In this document: piece after piece, positions 10,175 through 19,890 of the stretch
How the letters are laid out: every line of letters begins with the position of its first letter
Numbering within the stretch: position 1 is the stretch's first letter
Assembly (NCBI GenBank): GCA_027533185.1
Contig: JAPZTS010000001.1
Span: forward strand, 62,001 to 126,000
Direction of reading: 5' to 3'
DNA length: 64,000 nt
Origin: Leptospira sp.
GTDB lineage: Bacteria > Spirochaetota > Leptospiria > Leptospirales > Leptospiraceae
Notes under the pieces: generated by a model
The model's database searches: none
What the model was told of the DNA's origin: nothing
What the model saw: the letters and a program-made list of their open reading frames with translations, nothing else
Translations under genes and position numbers: made by a program

Positions 10175-11254
10175 ATGGCAGGCGAAAAAATCTATGAAAT
10201 GCTTTGGGATTGTGAGTATTGCGGCACCCGCAAACTTCTCGGTAAAACCCACCGCCACTGCCCCAATTGTGGCGCCACACAAGATCCCAATCGCCGATAC
10301 TTCCCAGAGGAAGCAGACAAGGTTGCCGTAACCGACCATATCTATTATGGAGCAGACCGAGTTTGTCCTTTCTGCAAAACACCCAACGGTGCCAAATCCA
10401 CTTTTTGTGGAAATTGCGGTGGTTCGCTTGATGGCTCCAAAGAAGTGGAGAGAAAAATCGATCCTAATTTGGCGACCGCATCACAACAAAATTCCAATCA
10501 ACCCAATTCAAACTCAGACTCAAACCTAGCGTTCAAAGATTCAAAATGGATCAAAGCTCACGAAAAAACACCTAAGTGGGTAAAATGGATGTTAGGTGGT
10601 GGAACATCGGGGATATTAGGATTTCTTTTGGTGGGGGTTCTCTGGACAGAGTCTGTAAAAATTCACGTAACCAAACATGAGTGGGAACGTGCCATTGCGA
10701 TCGAACAATTTCAACCAGTCTCCGAATCCGAATGGTGTGATTCTATGCCATCAGAGGCATATAGTGTAACTCGATCTAGGGAGGTTCGCAGTTACAACCA
10801 AGTGGCAGATGGCGAGGATTGTTCCACCGTACGAACAGACCGTGGTGATGGCACGTATTCGGAAAGTGAAAGTTGTACGACAAGATACAGAGACGAACCA
10901 GTATACGATAGCAAATGCTATTATAAAATTGATAAATGGGCTTTTGATCGAAATGCGGAAGCGAAAGGAATAGGTCTGGAAGTCACACCCTATTGGCCCG
11001 TTCCCAGCTACAGAGAATGTGTATCTACCTCGTTAGGATGCGAACGTCTAGGAAACAGAAGTGAAAAATATCTAGTGCACTTTGAAGAATCCGAGGGTGA
11101 AACTAAAGGAGAAAAACACGATTGCGAATTTGATGAAACGAAATGGAAGTCATACCAACCAACAGTACTTTACAAAGTGGAAAAGAGTGTCATATTCAAT
11201 TTCATTACTTGTGATTCGATTCAGTTGTATGATTCAAATTTAAAACAAAATTAG
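10175..11254 (+). CDS. Membrane protein with N-terminal zinc ribbons
   Basis: About 359 aa from ATG 10175 (the TTG at 10145 lies in the promoter gap of the divergent gene). Residues about 10-95 hold two zinc ribbons: CEYC...CPNC and CPFC...CGNC. A single membrane segment follows (ILGFLLVGVLW), then a C-terminal extracytoplasmic domain with paired cysteines (SEWCDSM, EDCSTV, ESCTTR, SKCYYK, ECVST, CERLG). It is first of three closely spaced plus-strand genes: this one, a helical protein and an SPFH-SHOCT protein. The layout recalls the Bacillus ydjFGHI operon (PspA-like, two zinc-ribbon membrane proteins, SPFH protein). A role in membrane stress or microdomain organisation is inference from that comparison. 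Confidence 0.7.
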   Translation: MAGEKIYEMLWDCEYCGTRKLLGKTHRHCPNCGATQDPNRRYFPEEADKVAVTDHIYYGADRVCPFCKTPNGAKSTFCGNCGGSLDGSKEVERKIDPNLATASQQNSNQPNSNSDSNLAFKDSKWIKAHEKTPKWVKWMLGGGTSGILGFLLVGVLWTESVKIHVTKHEWERAIAIEQFQPVSESEWCDSMPSEAYSVTRSREVRSYNQVADGEDCSTVRTDRGDGTYSESESCTTRYRDEPVYDSKCYYKIDKWAFDRNAEAKGIGLEVTPYWPVPSYRECVSTSLGCERLGNRSEKYLVHFEESEGETKGEKHDCEFDETKWKSYQPTVLYKVEKSVIFNFITCDSIQLYDSNLKQN

Positions 11255-11263
11255 GAGTAACTT

Positions 11264-11815
11264 ATGGATTCAAATTGGCTACAATCAACCTTGGATAGAT
11301 TTCGAAACGAAGAAGGACCTGTTCGTAAGTTTTTAAAAGAAGTTAGTATTTTTGCGGATGCCTTTTCTAACCAAGAATTTGAGAAAACCGACCAATTGGT
11401 TCGCAAAGAAATTGGAAACGTACTTTCCTCTTTTAAAGAACATTTCAATAAACTAGAATCAAATTTTATTCAGAAAGCCCAGATCCAAAATATTGGCAAA
11501 ACGAATATGGCTACAAATCTATTGGATACTATAATCAACAAAGTAAACTCCAGTGGATATGGACTAAACGGTCTTGGCGCAGGATTTAAAGCTACAAAGG
11601 AAGAATTAGAATCTGTTCTTAAGCACGATTTCGACATTTTATCCAAACTAGGCGAAATTCAAAAAACATTGGAAGAACAATTACCAAGTAAATTTTCTGA
11701 GAATCCGGATGCAGCTATTGAATACATAAATTCGATATTCAAAGAATTTGAAAAACAATTTGAAGAAAGAAATTCCGTATTCTCTAAATCCAAATCGCAA
11801 AATACAAATTCATAA
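11264..11815 (+). CDS. Helical, probably coiled-coil cytoplasmic protein
   Basis: 183 aa, no signal peptide or membrane segment, rich in charged heptads (FEKTDQLVRKEIGNVLSSFKE; ILSKLGEIQKTLEEQL; IFKEFEKQFEERN). It has an AGGAG ribosome site about 9 bp before ATG, 9 bp after the zinc-ribbon gene. It sits where PspA-like YdjF sits relative to its zinc-ribbon and SPFH partners in Bacillus, but I cannot see the long PspA/IM30 helix pattern, so homology is not claimed. Likely a cytoplasmic partner of the membrane protein encoded upstream. Confidence 0.6.
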   Translation: MDSNWLQSTLDRFRNEEGPVRKFLKEVSIFADAFSNQEFEKTDQLVRKEIGNVLSSFKEHFNKLESNFIQKAQIQNIGKTNMATNLLDTIINKVNSSGYGLNGLGAGFKATKEELESVLKHDFDILSKLGEIQKTLEEQLPSKFSENPDAAIEYINSIFKEFEKQFEERNSVFSKSKSQNTNS

Positions 11816-11829
11816 AAAAGGAACTAATA

Positions 11830-12837
11830 ATGGCAATAATAGATAGAATCAAATTCGAAGGAAAACCAAACGAGATTGTATGGAAGTATCCATCTGACGA
11901 AATTAGCACTGCAGGACAGCTCATTGTTGATGAAAATTTAGAAGCTATCTTTTTCAAAGAAGGAAGGGCACTAGATAGTTTTGGACCAGGAACTCATACT
12001 TTAAAAACAGGAAATATTCCCCTTCTTGAAGCACTCGTCAATTTACCCTTTGGTGGAAAAACTCCCTTCACTGCTGAAGTTTATTATGTAAATAAATCGA
12101 TTTTTGCTTTAAAGTGGGGAACAAATACCCCGATTCCATTGGAAGACCCTAAATATAAAATTGTTCTAAATATACGCGCGTTTGGTGACTATAAATTTCG
12201 CGTAAAAGATGCAAAATCCTTTTTGCTAAACGTAGTTAAAGCTGGCAATCGCACAACGAATGAATCTATCGATGAGTTTTTAAAACCAAATATCATTCGC
12301 GGGATCGGAGATTTTCTATCGGAAGTAATTCTAAACAATAACACTTCAGTAGTCGAAATTAATAAGTTTAGAGATGAGAGTTCAACAGCAGGACGAGTCA
12401 AACTCACACCAGAGTTTGAAAAATATGGATTGGACCTCATTGAATTCAATGTTGAATCAGTCAATTTTGATCAAAACGATACAAACTATCAGAGAATTCA
12501 AAAGATTATCGCTGATAAATTTGAAATCGATATGTTAGGTGACAAGTACCAACAAAAAAAGATGTTCGATATCGGACAGGCTGCTGCAGAAAACCAAGGT
12601 CAGGGTGGTGGTACTATGGGTGCAGGAATGGGTATGGGAATGGGTATGAATATGGCCCAAATGATGGGTGGAATGATGAACCAAGGAAACAACCCTGGGC
12701 AATCGGAAAATCAAACCAATGCGGACCCCAATGATCCAGCAGTTCGAATTGGGAAACTAAAAAGCCTTTTGGATAAAGGTCTGATCACACCTGAAGAATT
12801 CGAAACAAAGAAGAAGGAAATCCTATCGTCAATGTGA
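11830..12837 (+). CDS. SPFH/band-7 protein with C-terminal SHOCT domain (YdjI-like)
   Basis: 335 aa. Residues 1-215 form an SPFH domain of the YdjI/virion-core-like type: IVWKYPSDEISTAGQLIVDENLEAIFFKEGRALDSFGPG at the start and VEINKFRDESSTAGRVKLTPEFEKYGLDLIEF later. A Met/Gly-rich linker (GMGMGMGMNMAQMMGGMMNQG) leads to a SHOCT motif, VRIGKLKSLLDKGLITPEEFETKKKEIL. SPFH proteins assemble into membrane-associated oligomers; SHOCT motifs are short oligomerisation tails. No membrane helix is present, so recruitment to the membrane would depend on the zinc-ribbon protein two genes upstream. Third gene of the operon, 14 bp after the helical protein. Confidence 0.8.
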   Translation: MAIIDRIKFEGKPNEIVWKYPSDEISTAGQLIVDENLEAIFFKEGRALDSFGPGTHTLKTGNIPLLEALVNLPFGGKTPFTAEVYYVNKSIFALKWGTNTPIPLEDPKYKIVLNIRAFGDYKFRVKDAKSFLLNVVKAGNRTTNESIDEFLKPNIIRGIGDFLSEVILNNNTSVVEINKFRDESSTAGRVKLTPEFEKYGLDLIEFNVESVNFDQNDTNYQRIQKIIADKFEIDMLGDKYQQKKMFDIGQAAAENQGQGGGTMGAGMGMGMGMNMAQMMGGMMNQGNNPGQSENQTNADPNDPAVRIGKLKSLLDKGLITPEEFETKKKEILSSM

Positions 12838-12917
12838 AAATTCAAAACCTAACTCCGAAATTACATTCAGGAGTATAGACTGGACCAGTCATGTAGGTAT
12901 CGGATAAATGGGTTCCA

Positions 12918-14213
12918 TTAAACTGGAATCCATTTCACCAAAACTCCTAAAATCGTACAAATTCCGAGAATCTCCAATAGTTTACGCTTCAATCCAAACT
13001 GCAAAATAAATGCTACCATTGCAATTCCAAGGGCATACAGATCTATAGACTTCAATACAGGGTAATCGAAATTGAAACCATACCGTACATATTGTTCGTT
13101 TTTTAGAAAAATTGTCTTTAAAACAAACCATACGGATAGATTGAATATCACACCTACTACGGATGCTGTGATGGCTGAAAGAGCAAATGAAAACAACCTT
13201 GCGGAACGGATGTATTCCACATACGGTGCGAAGGTGAAAATCCATAAAAAACATGGTGCAAAGGTCATCCAGGTAGATAGCACAGATCCTAAAAAGGCAG
13301 CACTATAGGGACTTAAATTCTCTGGAAACCGATACGCTCCCATAAAACCAACAAACTGGACTGTTTGGATGAGAGGCCCTGGTGTTGTTTCTGCCATAGC
13401 AAGCCCATCTAACATCTCTGTGCCTTGTAACCAACCATAGATTTCAACGGCTTGTTGTGCCACGTATGAAAGTGCGGCATACGCACCACCAAATGTCACA
13501 AGCGACATTTTGCTAAAGAATAGATTGAGTGCATGAAAGTTGGAATTCAATCCGAATGAAAGGATCGTCAGGAGAATTGGGAAAATCCAGACCAAAAGCC
13601 AGATAACAACCGTTTGTACTGATTTAAGAAAATTTGGTTTTTGAATCTCTTCAAACTCTGTAACTTTTTCCTGTTTTAGAAAGTACTTACCATAGAATAT
13701 TCCAAAAATGCCTGCTGATACCACGACGATCGGAAATGAAATATTAAAGAAAAAGAGGGAAACAAAGGCTAAGATCGCACAAAACCAATAGAATTTTGTT
13801 TTGAGTGATTTTTTCGAAATTCGAAGGAGTGCTGCTACAACAATGGCAATGATCGCTGGTTTCATTCCATAGAACAAACCTTGCACAAAGGGAACATTGT
13901 TAAAAATCACATAGAGGTATGAGAGAAAAAGGATCGATAAAAATCCAGGAAGAATAAAAAGTCCGCCCGCAAGTAAGCCACCTACCCAACGATTCATCAT
14001 CCAACCCATATAGGTTGCCAATTGTTGTGCTTCGGGACCTGGTAAAAGCATACAAAAATTCAACGCATGGAGGAATCGTTCTTCCGAAATCAATTTCTTA
14101 TCTTCAACAACTAATTTGTGTATAACGGCAATTTGGCCAGCAGGACCACCAAAACTATTCGAGGCAACATGGAGCCAAATACGAAGTTGTTCTTTGAGTG
14201 GAATTTGGATCAT
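12918..14213 (-). CDS. chrA: Chromate transporter (CHR family)
   Basis: A 431-aa two-domain CHR protein. The N-terminal domain shows SFGGPAGQIAVIHKLVVEDKKLISEERFLHALNFCMLLPGPEAQQLATYMGW, the CHR signature. The C-terminal domain repeats it as LVTFGGAYAALSYVAQQAVE...TPGPLIQTVQFVGFMGAY. About ten to twelve hydrophobic segments are visible. Family members export chromate, often driven by the proton gradient, and some transport other oxyanions. It lies 4 bp downstream of the MFS gene on the same strand and is probably the last gene of a three-gene unit with the patatin protein. Confidence 0.9.
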   Translation of the reverse strand: MIQIPLKEQLRIWLHVASNSFGGPAGQIAVIHKLVVEDKKLISEERFLHALNFCMLLPGPEAQQLATYMGWMMNRWVGGLLAGGLFILPGFLSILFLSYLYVIFNNVPFVQGLFYGMKPAIIAIVVAALLRISKKSLKTKFYWFCAILAFVSLFFFNISFPIVVVSAGIFGIFYGKYFLKQEKVTEFEEIQKPNFLKSVQTVVIWLLVWIFPILLTILSFGLNSNFHALNLFFSKMSLVTFGGAYAALSYVAQQAVEIYGWLQGTEMLDGLAMAETTPGPLIQTVQFVGFMGAYRFPENLSPYSAAFLGSVLSTWMTFAPCFLWIFTFAPYVEYIRSARLFSFALSAITASVVGVIFNLSVWFVLKTIFLKNEQYVRYGFNFDYPVLKSIDLYALGIAMVAFILQFGLKRKLLEILGICTILGVLVKWIPV

Positions 14214-14217
14214 AGTC

Positions 14218-15408
14218 TTAAGATCTTTTTACTTTAGACATATAAGCAATAACGGTAAAAGATACAAATATCAAAAAAGGAATTGATACTAAATTTAACG
14301 AATGCCAGCCTATTTTTGCTTCCAAATATCCGGCACCATAGACTGAAAGAGTCGCTGTCGAGTATACAAAGATATCATGGAAGGCTTGGATAGAATTTTT
14401 CTCTGCGGGAATGTATTGTTCTACCAAAAGATTGGTTCCACCTACATACATAAAATTCCAACCAACACCTAACAAAATTAAGGAAACCGCAAAAGGAAGA
14501 AAATCTGTTCCTTGTAAGGCGGAAAAAACTTGTAGTGACAAAACAATCACTCCTGCGAGTATCAATTGAGGCGCTCCAATTTTTTTTACAAGAATTCCAG
14601 AAAAAAAGGAAGGGATGTACATTCCCAAGACATGCCACTGCAATACTAGAGTAGATGCATGCATTTCATGTCCATGGTGCTTCATAGCCACGGGAACTGC
14701 CGACATAAGCATTGCCATCAGTCCAAACCCAAAGGCACTCGAAAGTATCGAAGACCAAAGACCTAAATTCTTGAAATGATAGGCAAAGGGACGTGGCGAT
14801 TGGTTGAAAGTTCCATGACTTACTTCCTCTTCAAATCGCTGAATAGGTTTTGGTAAAAAACTAATGACTAAAAATTGTAAAACTAATACAATTCCCAAAA
14901 TCAAAAAACAACCCAAATACAGGTGTTCTGCGACCAGATCTTTTCCCCACAACCCAACGAGAGGACCAAACAATGCCGCAGGAATTCCTGCAACCAAAAT
15001 CCAAGATAGTGCCGTTGAACGTTGGGAATGTGACACGGACTCCATAGCAACAAATCGTAGATACTGCAAAAAGGATTGGTGGAGGCCAAAGAACAAATGG
15101 CCATACGTATACCAGAAAAAATTTTTCGAATAGATTCCATAGCTGACCAACAGGGCTCCGCAAAATCCAAAAAAAGTTCCAAGAAGGAGGCCTGGTTTTC
15201 TCCCCTTCCATTTCATAAATTGAGCAGCAGGGTATAATCCGAGTAAGGTGCCAAAAATCACAAAGGAGAGTGGAAAGGATGCATTCTCGGGGTCGGATGC
15301 TAATTTTTGACCTATCAGTACGCTTACAGCCATCAGCATGACTGTTCCGACTTGGAATAGCGTTTGTGTTAAGGAAAAGAGGCCAAGGCTTGAGAGAAGC
15401 TGTTTCAC
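14218..15408 (-). CDS. Major facilitator superfamily transporter
   Basis: 396 aa with about 12 hydrophobic segments in two bundles. The loop between helices 2 and 3 reads AAQFMKWKGRKPGLLLG, matching the MFS motif GxxxDRxGRRxxL in degenerate form. The middle loop is charged (LPKPIQRFEEEVSHG). It starts with GTG at 15408, overlapping the upstream patatin TAG by one base (TAGTG), so translation is probably coupled. His-rich stretches (MKHHGHEMHAST) are notable but not diagnostic. Substrate unknown. Confidence 0.8.
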   Translation of the reverse strand: MKQLLSSLGLFSLTQTLFQVGTVMLMAVSVLIGQKLASDPENASFPLSFVIFGTLLGLYPAAQFMKWKGRKPGLLLGTFFGFCGALLVSYGIYSKNFFWYTYGHLFFGLHQSFLQYLRFVAMESVSHSQRSTALSWILVAGIPAALFGPLVGLWGKDLVAEHLYLGCFLILGIVLVLQFLVISFLPKPIQRFEEEVSHGTFNQSPRPFAYHFKNLGLWSSILSSAFGFGLMAMLMSAVPVAMKHHGHEMHASTLVLQWHVLGMYIPSFFSGILVKKIGAPQLILAGVIVLSLQVFSALQGTDFLPFAVSLILLGVGWNFMYVGGTNLLVEQYIPAEKNSIQAFHDIFVYSTATLSVYGAGYLEAKIGWHSLNLVSIPFLIFVSFTVIAYMSKVKRS

Positions 15409-17159
15409 TAAGAAAACAGTCTTTTTATTTCCTCTAAATTGTCTTCTGCTTCTTTTTCACCCTTAGCAATAATCTCCTGAAACCTAACAAAATCAAAAAG
15501 TTGGAATTCCTCGAGGTGGAAGTGGACAAAAAGATCCATCGTTGGACGTTTCAGACGAGTAATCTCTCTTCCTTCCAGAGTAATCGTTCTAGTCATAATT
15601 TGTAAGATGGGTGGGTATTTGAGAGTGTCCCAAATATAACGGAAGAAACCTTTTTCGGTAGTATTACGATCTTCAAATAGTTTTACAGGGACTAACTCTT
15701 GCAAAGGAGACACATTGATTCCGAGAACCACATCCGCTCCTTTTGTTCGAATCAAACTCTCTGGCACATTATTGATCATCCCACCATCAACAAGAATCTT
15801 CTCACCCATTCGGTAGGGTGGGAAGGCTCCAGGTAAACTCATAGCACTTGTCAAAGCTTCTGTGACGGGACCCTGATCAAAGATATGTTCCTTTCCAGTT
15901 AACAAATCAACTGCGGATGTGGCAAATGGGAGGGGAAGCTCTTCGATCCTCTGGTCTTTGAATGCATCCTTTAACATACGTTTCATACGTTTTCCTTTAA
16001 AAAACGCAACGACAGGTAGAGTTGGATCAAAGGCACTCTCTAAACCACCAAAGAATTGTTTGATGAGGGCTTCGATTTCTGAAGGGGTATTCTTTCTTGC
16101 ATACAGTGCTGCAATTACCGCACCCATGGATGCACCTGATATATAATCAAAATGAATTCCTTCTCTGTGAAGAACTTTTAGTAGACCTACGTGTGCAAGT
16201 GCCCTTGCTCCACCTCCTCCGAGTGCGAGCCCACGAGTTTGTGAAACAAGATAACGAGCTAATGTGTCCTTTTGGTAAAAGTTTTTTATTGTTTCATCTT
16301 GAGGGAGGTAACTCTTTCGAACACCATCCTCCATCATTCGAATGGCACGGCCATTAAAGTTGCGAACCCGACCTTTCCAAAAATTTACAATCTCTCTTTT
16401 TTCTTGATAAAACTTTTCTGGATCCTGTTCCCAAATAATAATAAAGTCAGCTTGAACAACCAAAAATGGCATATCTGTTCTTGTTACAGTTTCATCAAAG
16501 TAAATATGTACGAGGGGAGTTTTCTTCCGAACATTCGTTAAATACTCTGAAATCCTTGTTGGATCCATCCCTCTGAATGTGGATATGGGCAAAGCAATAG
16601 AAAGGGCTTTCGTTTGTTCTCCATACTCATTTAAAAAGTTCTGAATTTTTTCCCCAAAATTGTATTCAGGTTCCAATGGAAGGTGGACACAGAGTCTTCG
16701 GAGACCCGTCATTTTTTGTTTGTTAGTTGGTCTTTCGAGATGGTCCCTCATCCGAGAACCCATCATTTGAATGATATTTTGAGCCAAAATTTTTTCTTGG
16801 GAAGCTAACTGTAAAAACAGTTTCCCGTCAAGTACATAGACTAGTGTATCAATCACGGCGATTGCCGAAGTGGAATGATTGGCGGCGGATATAAGTGAGT
16901 TTTCAGCAAGAACCTGTCCCGATCCGATGTAGACATGACTCACACCGCCCACATTTTCAAGTAGTATCTCTCCATATCGAATGATGTAGATATTTTCGGA
17001 GGATTCGCCTTTGTAGTATAAGGCTTCATGGCTTCGAATGAGTTTCTCTTTAATGTTATTGGCGATTCTTGCAAGAACGGCTGGAGGTAACTTCTTAAAT
17101 AACTCAACGGACTTTAAAAATTTTTGAATCGCCTGCTTTTCTATTCCTGTCCGTTTCAT
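15408..17159 (-). CDS. Patatin-like phospholipase with cyclic-nucleotide-binding domain
   Basis: 583 aa, a bacterial relative of neuropathy target esterase. Residues about 15-150 form a CRP-type cyclic-nucleotide-binding fold (FKKLPPAVLARIANNI...LYYKGESSENIYIIRYGEILLE). Residues about 160-290 are a linker resembling the NTE middle region. The patatin domain starts near 300: oxyanion glycines in LALGGGGARALAHVGLL, nucleophile elbow GASMG, and the catalytic Asp in VDGGMINNVPES. All Ser-Asp dyad elements are intact, so a lysophospholipase or esterase regulated by a ligand of the N-terminal domain is likely. First gene of a minus-strand unit with the MFS and chromate transporters. Confidence 0.9.
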   Translation of the reverse strand: MKRTGIEKQAIQKFLKSVELFKKLPPAVLARIANNIKEKLIRSHEALYYKGESSENIYIIRYGEILLENVGGVSHVYIGSGQVLAENSLISAANHSTSAIAVIDTLVYVLDGKLFLQLASQEKILAQNIIQMMGSRMRDHLERPTNKQKMTGLRRLCVHLPLEPEYNFGEKIQNFLNEYGEQTKALSIALPISTFRGMDPTRISEYLTNVRKKTPLVHIYFDETVTRTDMPFLVVQADFIIIWEQDPEKFYQEKREIVNFWKGRVRNFNGRAIRMMEDGVRKSYLPQDETIKNFYQKDTLARYLVSQTRGLALGGGGARALAHVGLLKVLHREGIHFDYISGASMGAVIAALYARKNTPSEIEALIKQFFGGLESAFDPTLPVVAFFKGKRMKRMLKDAFKDQRIEELPLPFATSAVDLLTGKEHIFDQGPVTEALTSAMSLPGAFPPYRMGEKILVDGGMINNVPESLIRTKGADVVLGINVSPLQELVPVKLFEDRNTTEKGFFRYIWDTLKYPPILQIMTRTITLEGREITRLKRPTMDLFVHFHLEEFQLFDFVRFQEIIAKGEKEAEDNLEEIKRLFS

Positions 17160-17174
17160 CTTTCCCTCACCCTA

Positions 17175-18542
17175 TTAAATTCGTATGTTTATCCACTCCT
17201 TCTTACGAAATTTTCTTACAAATGAGACTGCGAGGAGGAAAATCCAAATAAAAAATGCGATCCAAATCCCGATGGTACCCATTCCCAGTTGAATTCCGAG
17301 TAGATATGCCAAAGGCAACATGATCAGAAAGGAGACAAAGAGATACACGCCCATCACGTAATACATCATTCCCGCACTTCGAAGGGCTGATCCGATTACC
17401 ATATGGTAAGCGTCTCCTACTTGGATGAGAGCAACGATACAGAGGGCTGGGTAAGCTGCTTCCATAACTGCCGGAACATCTGTAAAAAATCCAATCAACC
17501 AAGTTCCACCAAGTATAAAGAATAGTCCCATGCTCCCCATAACTATAGCAGAGAATGTCGCGGACCGCATAGTTCCTTCGTATGCCAATCTGATCTTTCC
17601 CTGGCCCATGGCTTGTCCAAGTATAGTCGTTGCTGCTATTCCAAAAGAAAATCCTGGCATAAATGACAAACTAAGGCAGGTTAAAACAACGCTAGCAGAT
17701 GCAAGGGCCGTTGTACTAATCATTCCAGCTATTTTATAAAATCCAGAAAATGCAAAATTCACAAGCGTCCCCTCCAAAGCAGGCGCAAATCCGACTACAC
17801 AAAGTTCTTTAAGTATGGAAAAACTTGGAGCGAAAATCGGATATTTAAAAAATAGAATTACATCCTTTCGAAAAAAGTAGAACAAAATGATCACGAGCGC
17901 GGGAATAGATGAATAAGTTGAAGCGAGCGCGGCACCTTTTACACCCATAGCAGGAAAACCTAAATTTCCGAAAATGAGAATCCAATTTAAAAAGATATTT
18001 GTGATGGATGCGGAAATGGATGAAATCATTCCGACCTGAACAATTCCAATACCATCGAAAAATCCTCGTAATGCGAACCCAACAAAAAATAAAACAGTAC
18101 CTAAAAATCGATAAGATAAATAGACTCCAGCTGTTTCTATCACTTCTGGGTCATCACCAATTAACTTCATGATGTTTGGAGCATACAGATATCCAAACCA
18201 GGATAATATTATGCCAATAGCAAATGACAGATATACAGAATTTACTAATGTAATACCGACTCCTTTAAAGTTTTTTTCCCCAAACCGACGAGCGACAATA
18301 ATTTGAACCGCCATGGACCCACCCATTAGGAATGCAAAAATCGAAAAATAAACCATTCCTCCGAAACCCACAGCAGCTAGCGGAACCTCTCCGAGTCTCC
18401 CTACCATAGCAGTATCTGCTACCATGATAGCCGTATAACTAATCATTCCAAAAAAAACTGGAATTGCCAGACCAAGAATTTTCTGATTCAATCGAGTTGG
18501 CTTTAGGATGCGTCTAATGTTATGAAGCATAATTAAAGTCAT
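17175..18542 (-). CDS. MATE family efflux transporter
   Basis: About 455 aa with 12 hydrophobic segments and the MATE start LAIPVFFGMISYTAIMVADTAMVGRLGEVPLAAVGFGG. The second bundle repeats the theme (GMISTTALASASVVLTCLSLSFMPGFSFGIAATTILGQAMGQGK). Such proteins export drugs or cationic metabolites using sodium or proton gradients. The longer reading to 18572 runs into the divergent gene at 18549; ATG 18542 or 18530 is more likely, and I give 18542 with low certainty. Divergent from the deaminase-like gene, leaving only a few bases between starts. Confidence 0.9.
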   Translation of the reverse strand: MTLIMLHNIRRILKPTRLNQKILGLAIPVFFGMISYTAIMVADTAMVGRLGEVPLAAVGFGGMVYFSIFAFLMGGSMAVQIIVARRFGEKNFKGVGITLVNSVYLSFAIGIILSWFGYLYAPNIMKLIGDDPEVIETAGVYLSYRFLGTVLFFVGFALRGFFDGIGIVQVGMISSISASITNIFLNWILIFGNLGFPAMGVKGAALASTYSSIPALVIILFYFFRKDVILFFKYPIFAPSFSILKELCVVGFAPALEGTLVNFAFSGFYKIAGMISTTALASASVVLTCLSLSFMPGFSFGIAATTILGQAMGQGKIRLAYEGTMRSATFSAIVMGSMGLFFILGGTWLIGFFTDVPAVMEAAYPALCIVALIQVGDAYHMVIGSALRSAGMMYYVMGVYLFVSFLIMLPLAYLLGIQLGMGTIGIWIAFFIWIFLLAVSFVRKFRKKEWINIRI

Positions 18543-18548
18543 TCTTAT

Positions 18549-19859
18549 ATGTATACGGATCTGCACAACCACCTTTATGGATGTTTACCTGCTGAAACTT
18601 TGTTTCGCATCGGGAAACAGAACCCAAACCCAAGGTGGGAAATTTATCTCGACTCGTTCGAAAAGGCCTATGGTATTAAAATCAATCCAAAGACTTTTTT
18701 TGATGACTACAAAGATCCAAATCAATTCAAAAAACTATATCAATTCAGAGAGAAAGCCCCTTTTTTACATTTCCAAGCTAAATTTAATTTGATTATCGCA
18801 TTGGTCAAGTTTGATGAAAGAGAGATTCGGGAAGTGACGAGTGATGTGGTTTTTTCACAGAGTTTAGAAGATGTAAGTTATTCAGAATATCGATTGATGT
18901 TTGGAAAGGATGAGCCTAAAGAAAGTTTTTTTGCGAAACTAATGGCTTCAGTCGAAGGTTTGGCGCTAGGTGAAGAAAAATCAAAATCGAATGGAAAATG
19001 TATAAATTCTCGACTGGCTATATCTCTGCATAGAGATAAAAATTACGAACAGCATTATGATTGGATGAAAAACTGGATGGTTAAGGATTCCATTTTACGA
19101 AAGTATTTAGTTGGGATCGATTTTTGTCATATAGAGGAAGGTTTTCCCGTTCGAGATAAACTTCATTTCTTTAATTCTGTTCATAAAGATAATAAATCTT
19201 CGCCTGACTCTAGTTTAGCGATTTTATATCATGTTGGAGAAAGTTTCCGAGACAAAACCCCGTTTTCTGCCGTTCGCTGGGTTTTGGAGGCAGGATTGGG
19301 GGGAGCCAATCGTTTAGGGCATGCACTTGCGCTTGGTATTGACTCTGACTTTTTTTTAGGGGATGAACGAGTAGAAACCGTTTCAGAAGCGCGAGCACAA
19401 GTTGAATTGGAACTGGAAGAATTAGACACGATATCTAGTTTTGGACCTTTCTACTCAAAGGACGAATTGGATGAAATTCGAAATGGTTTAGAGGGAAAGT
19501 CGGATAATGAACTTGTTTATACTAACTTTGATTCTACTAAATCGCAGTACCTTCACACCTTTCAGAACTTTGCCATGAGCAAACTTGCAAAAACGAATGC
19601 TGTCATTGAATGTTGTCCGTCTTCCAATCTTTATATAGGAATGTTAGAACACCACATAGACCATCCCATCCAAAGATTTGTTCAAAATGATTTAAAGGTT
19701 ACCATTGCCTCTGACGATCCTGGTTTGTTTGGAACCACTTTGGAAGAAGAGTATTCTCATGCACACACTGCTGGACTAAATTCCAAGACCTTGGAATCCA
19801 TACGCGAAACCTCATTCCAATACAGTTCCCGACGGCTTTGCGGGTGCGAATTCGATTGA
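18549..19859 (+). CDS. Adenosine-deaminase-superfamily hydrolase
   Basis: 436 aa. All zinc and catalytic motifs of the ADA/AMP deaminase superfamily are visible in order: HxH in DLHNHLYG (H6, H8), a third histidine in LYHVGESF, the RLGHALAL segment, and the aspartates in ASDDPGLFG (about 389-390). Deamination of adenosine or a related aminopurine is therefore likely, but the sequence is longer than classical adenosine deaminase and the substrate pocket cannot be judged. The start ATG is within a very short gap to the divergent MATE gene. It is followed by a secreted hypothetical protein. Confidence 0.85.
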   Translation: MYTDLHNHLYGCLPAETLFRIGKQNPNPRWEIYLDSFEKAYGIKINPKTFFDDYKDPNQFKKLYQFREKAPFLHFQAKFNLIIALVKFDEREIREVTSDVVFSQSLEDVSYSEYRLMFGKDEPKESFFAKLMASVEGLALGEEKSKSNGKCINSRLAISLHRDKNYEQHYDWMKNWMVKDSILRKYLVGIDFCHIEEGFPVRDKLHFFNSVHKDNKSSPDSSLAILYHVGESFRDKTPFSAVRWVLEAGLGGANRLGHALALGIDSDFFLGDERVETVSEARAQVELELEELDTISSFGPFYSKDELDEIRNGLEGKSDNELVYTNFDSTKSQYLHTFQNFAMSKLAKTNAVIECCPSSNLYIGMLEHHIDHPIQRFVQNDLKVTIASDDPGLFGTTLEEEYSHAHTAGLNSKTLESIRETSFQYSSRRLCGCEFD

Positions 19860-19890
19860 CCGAACTTCCTAGGGAGTTAACTTCGATGGT

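Noticed and set aside
10094..10339. Longer N-terminus of the DUF1549/DUF1553 protein
   Set aside because: It would overlap the start of the divergent zinc-ribbon gene and lacks a signal peptide, while ATG 10093 gives a clean one.
18543..18572. Upstream start of the MATE gene
   Set aside because: It lies inside the divergent deaminase-like gene and adds residues unlike MATE N-termini.
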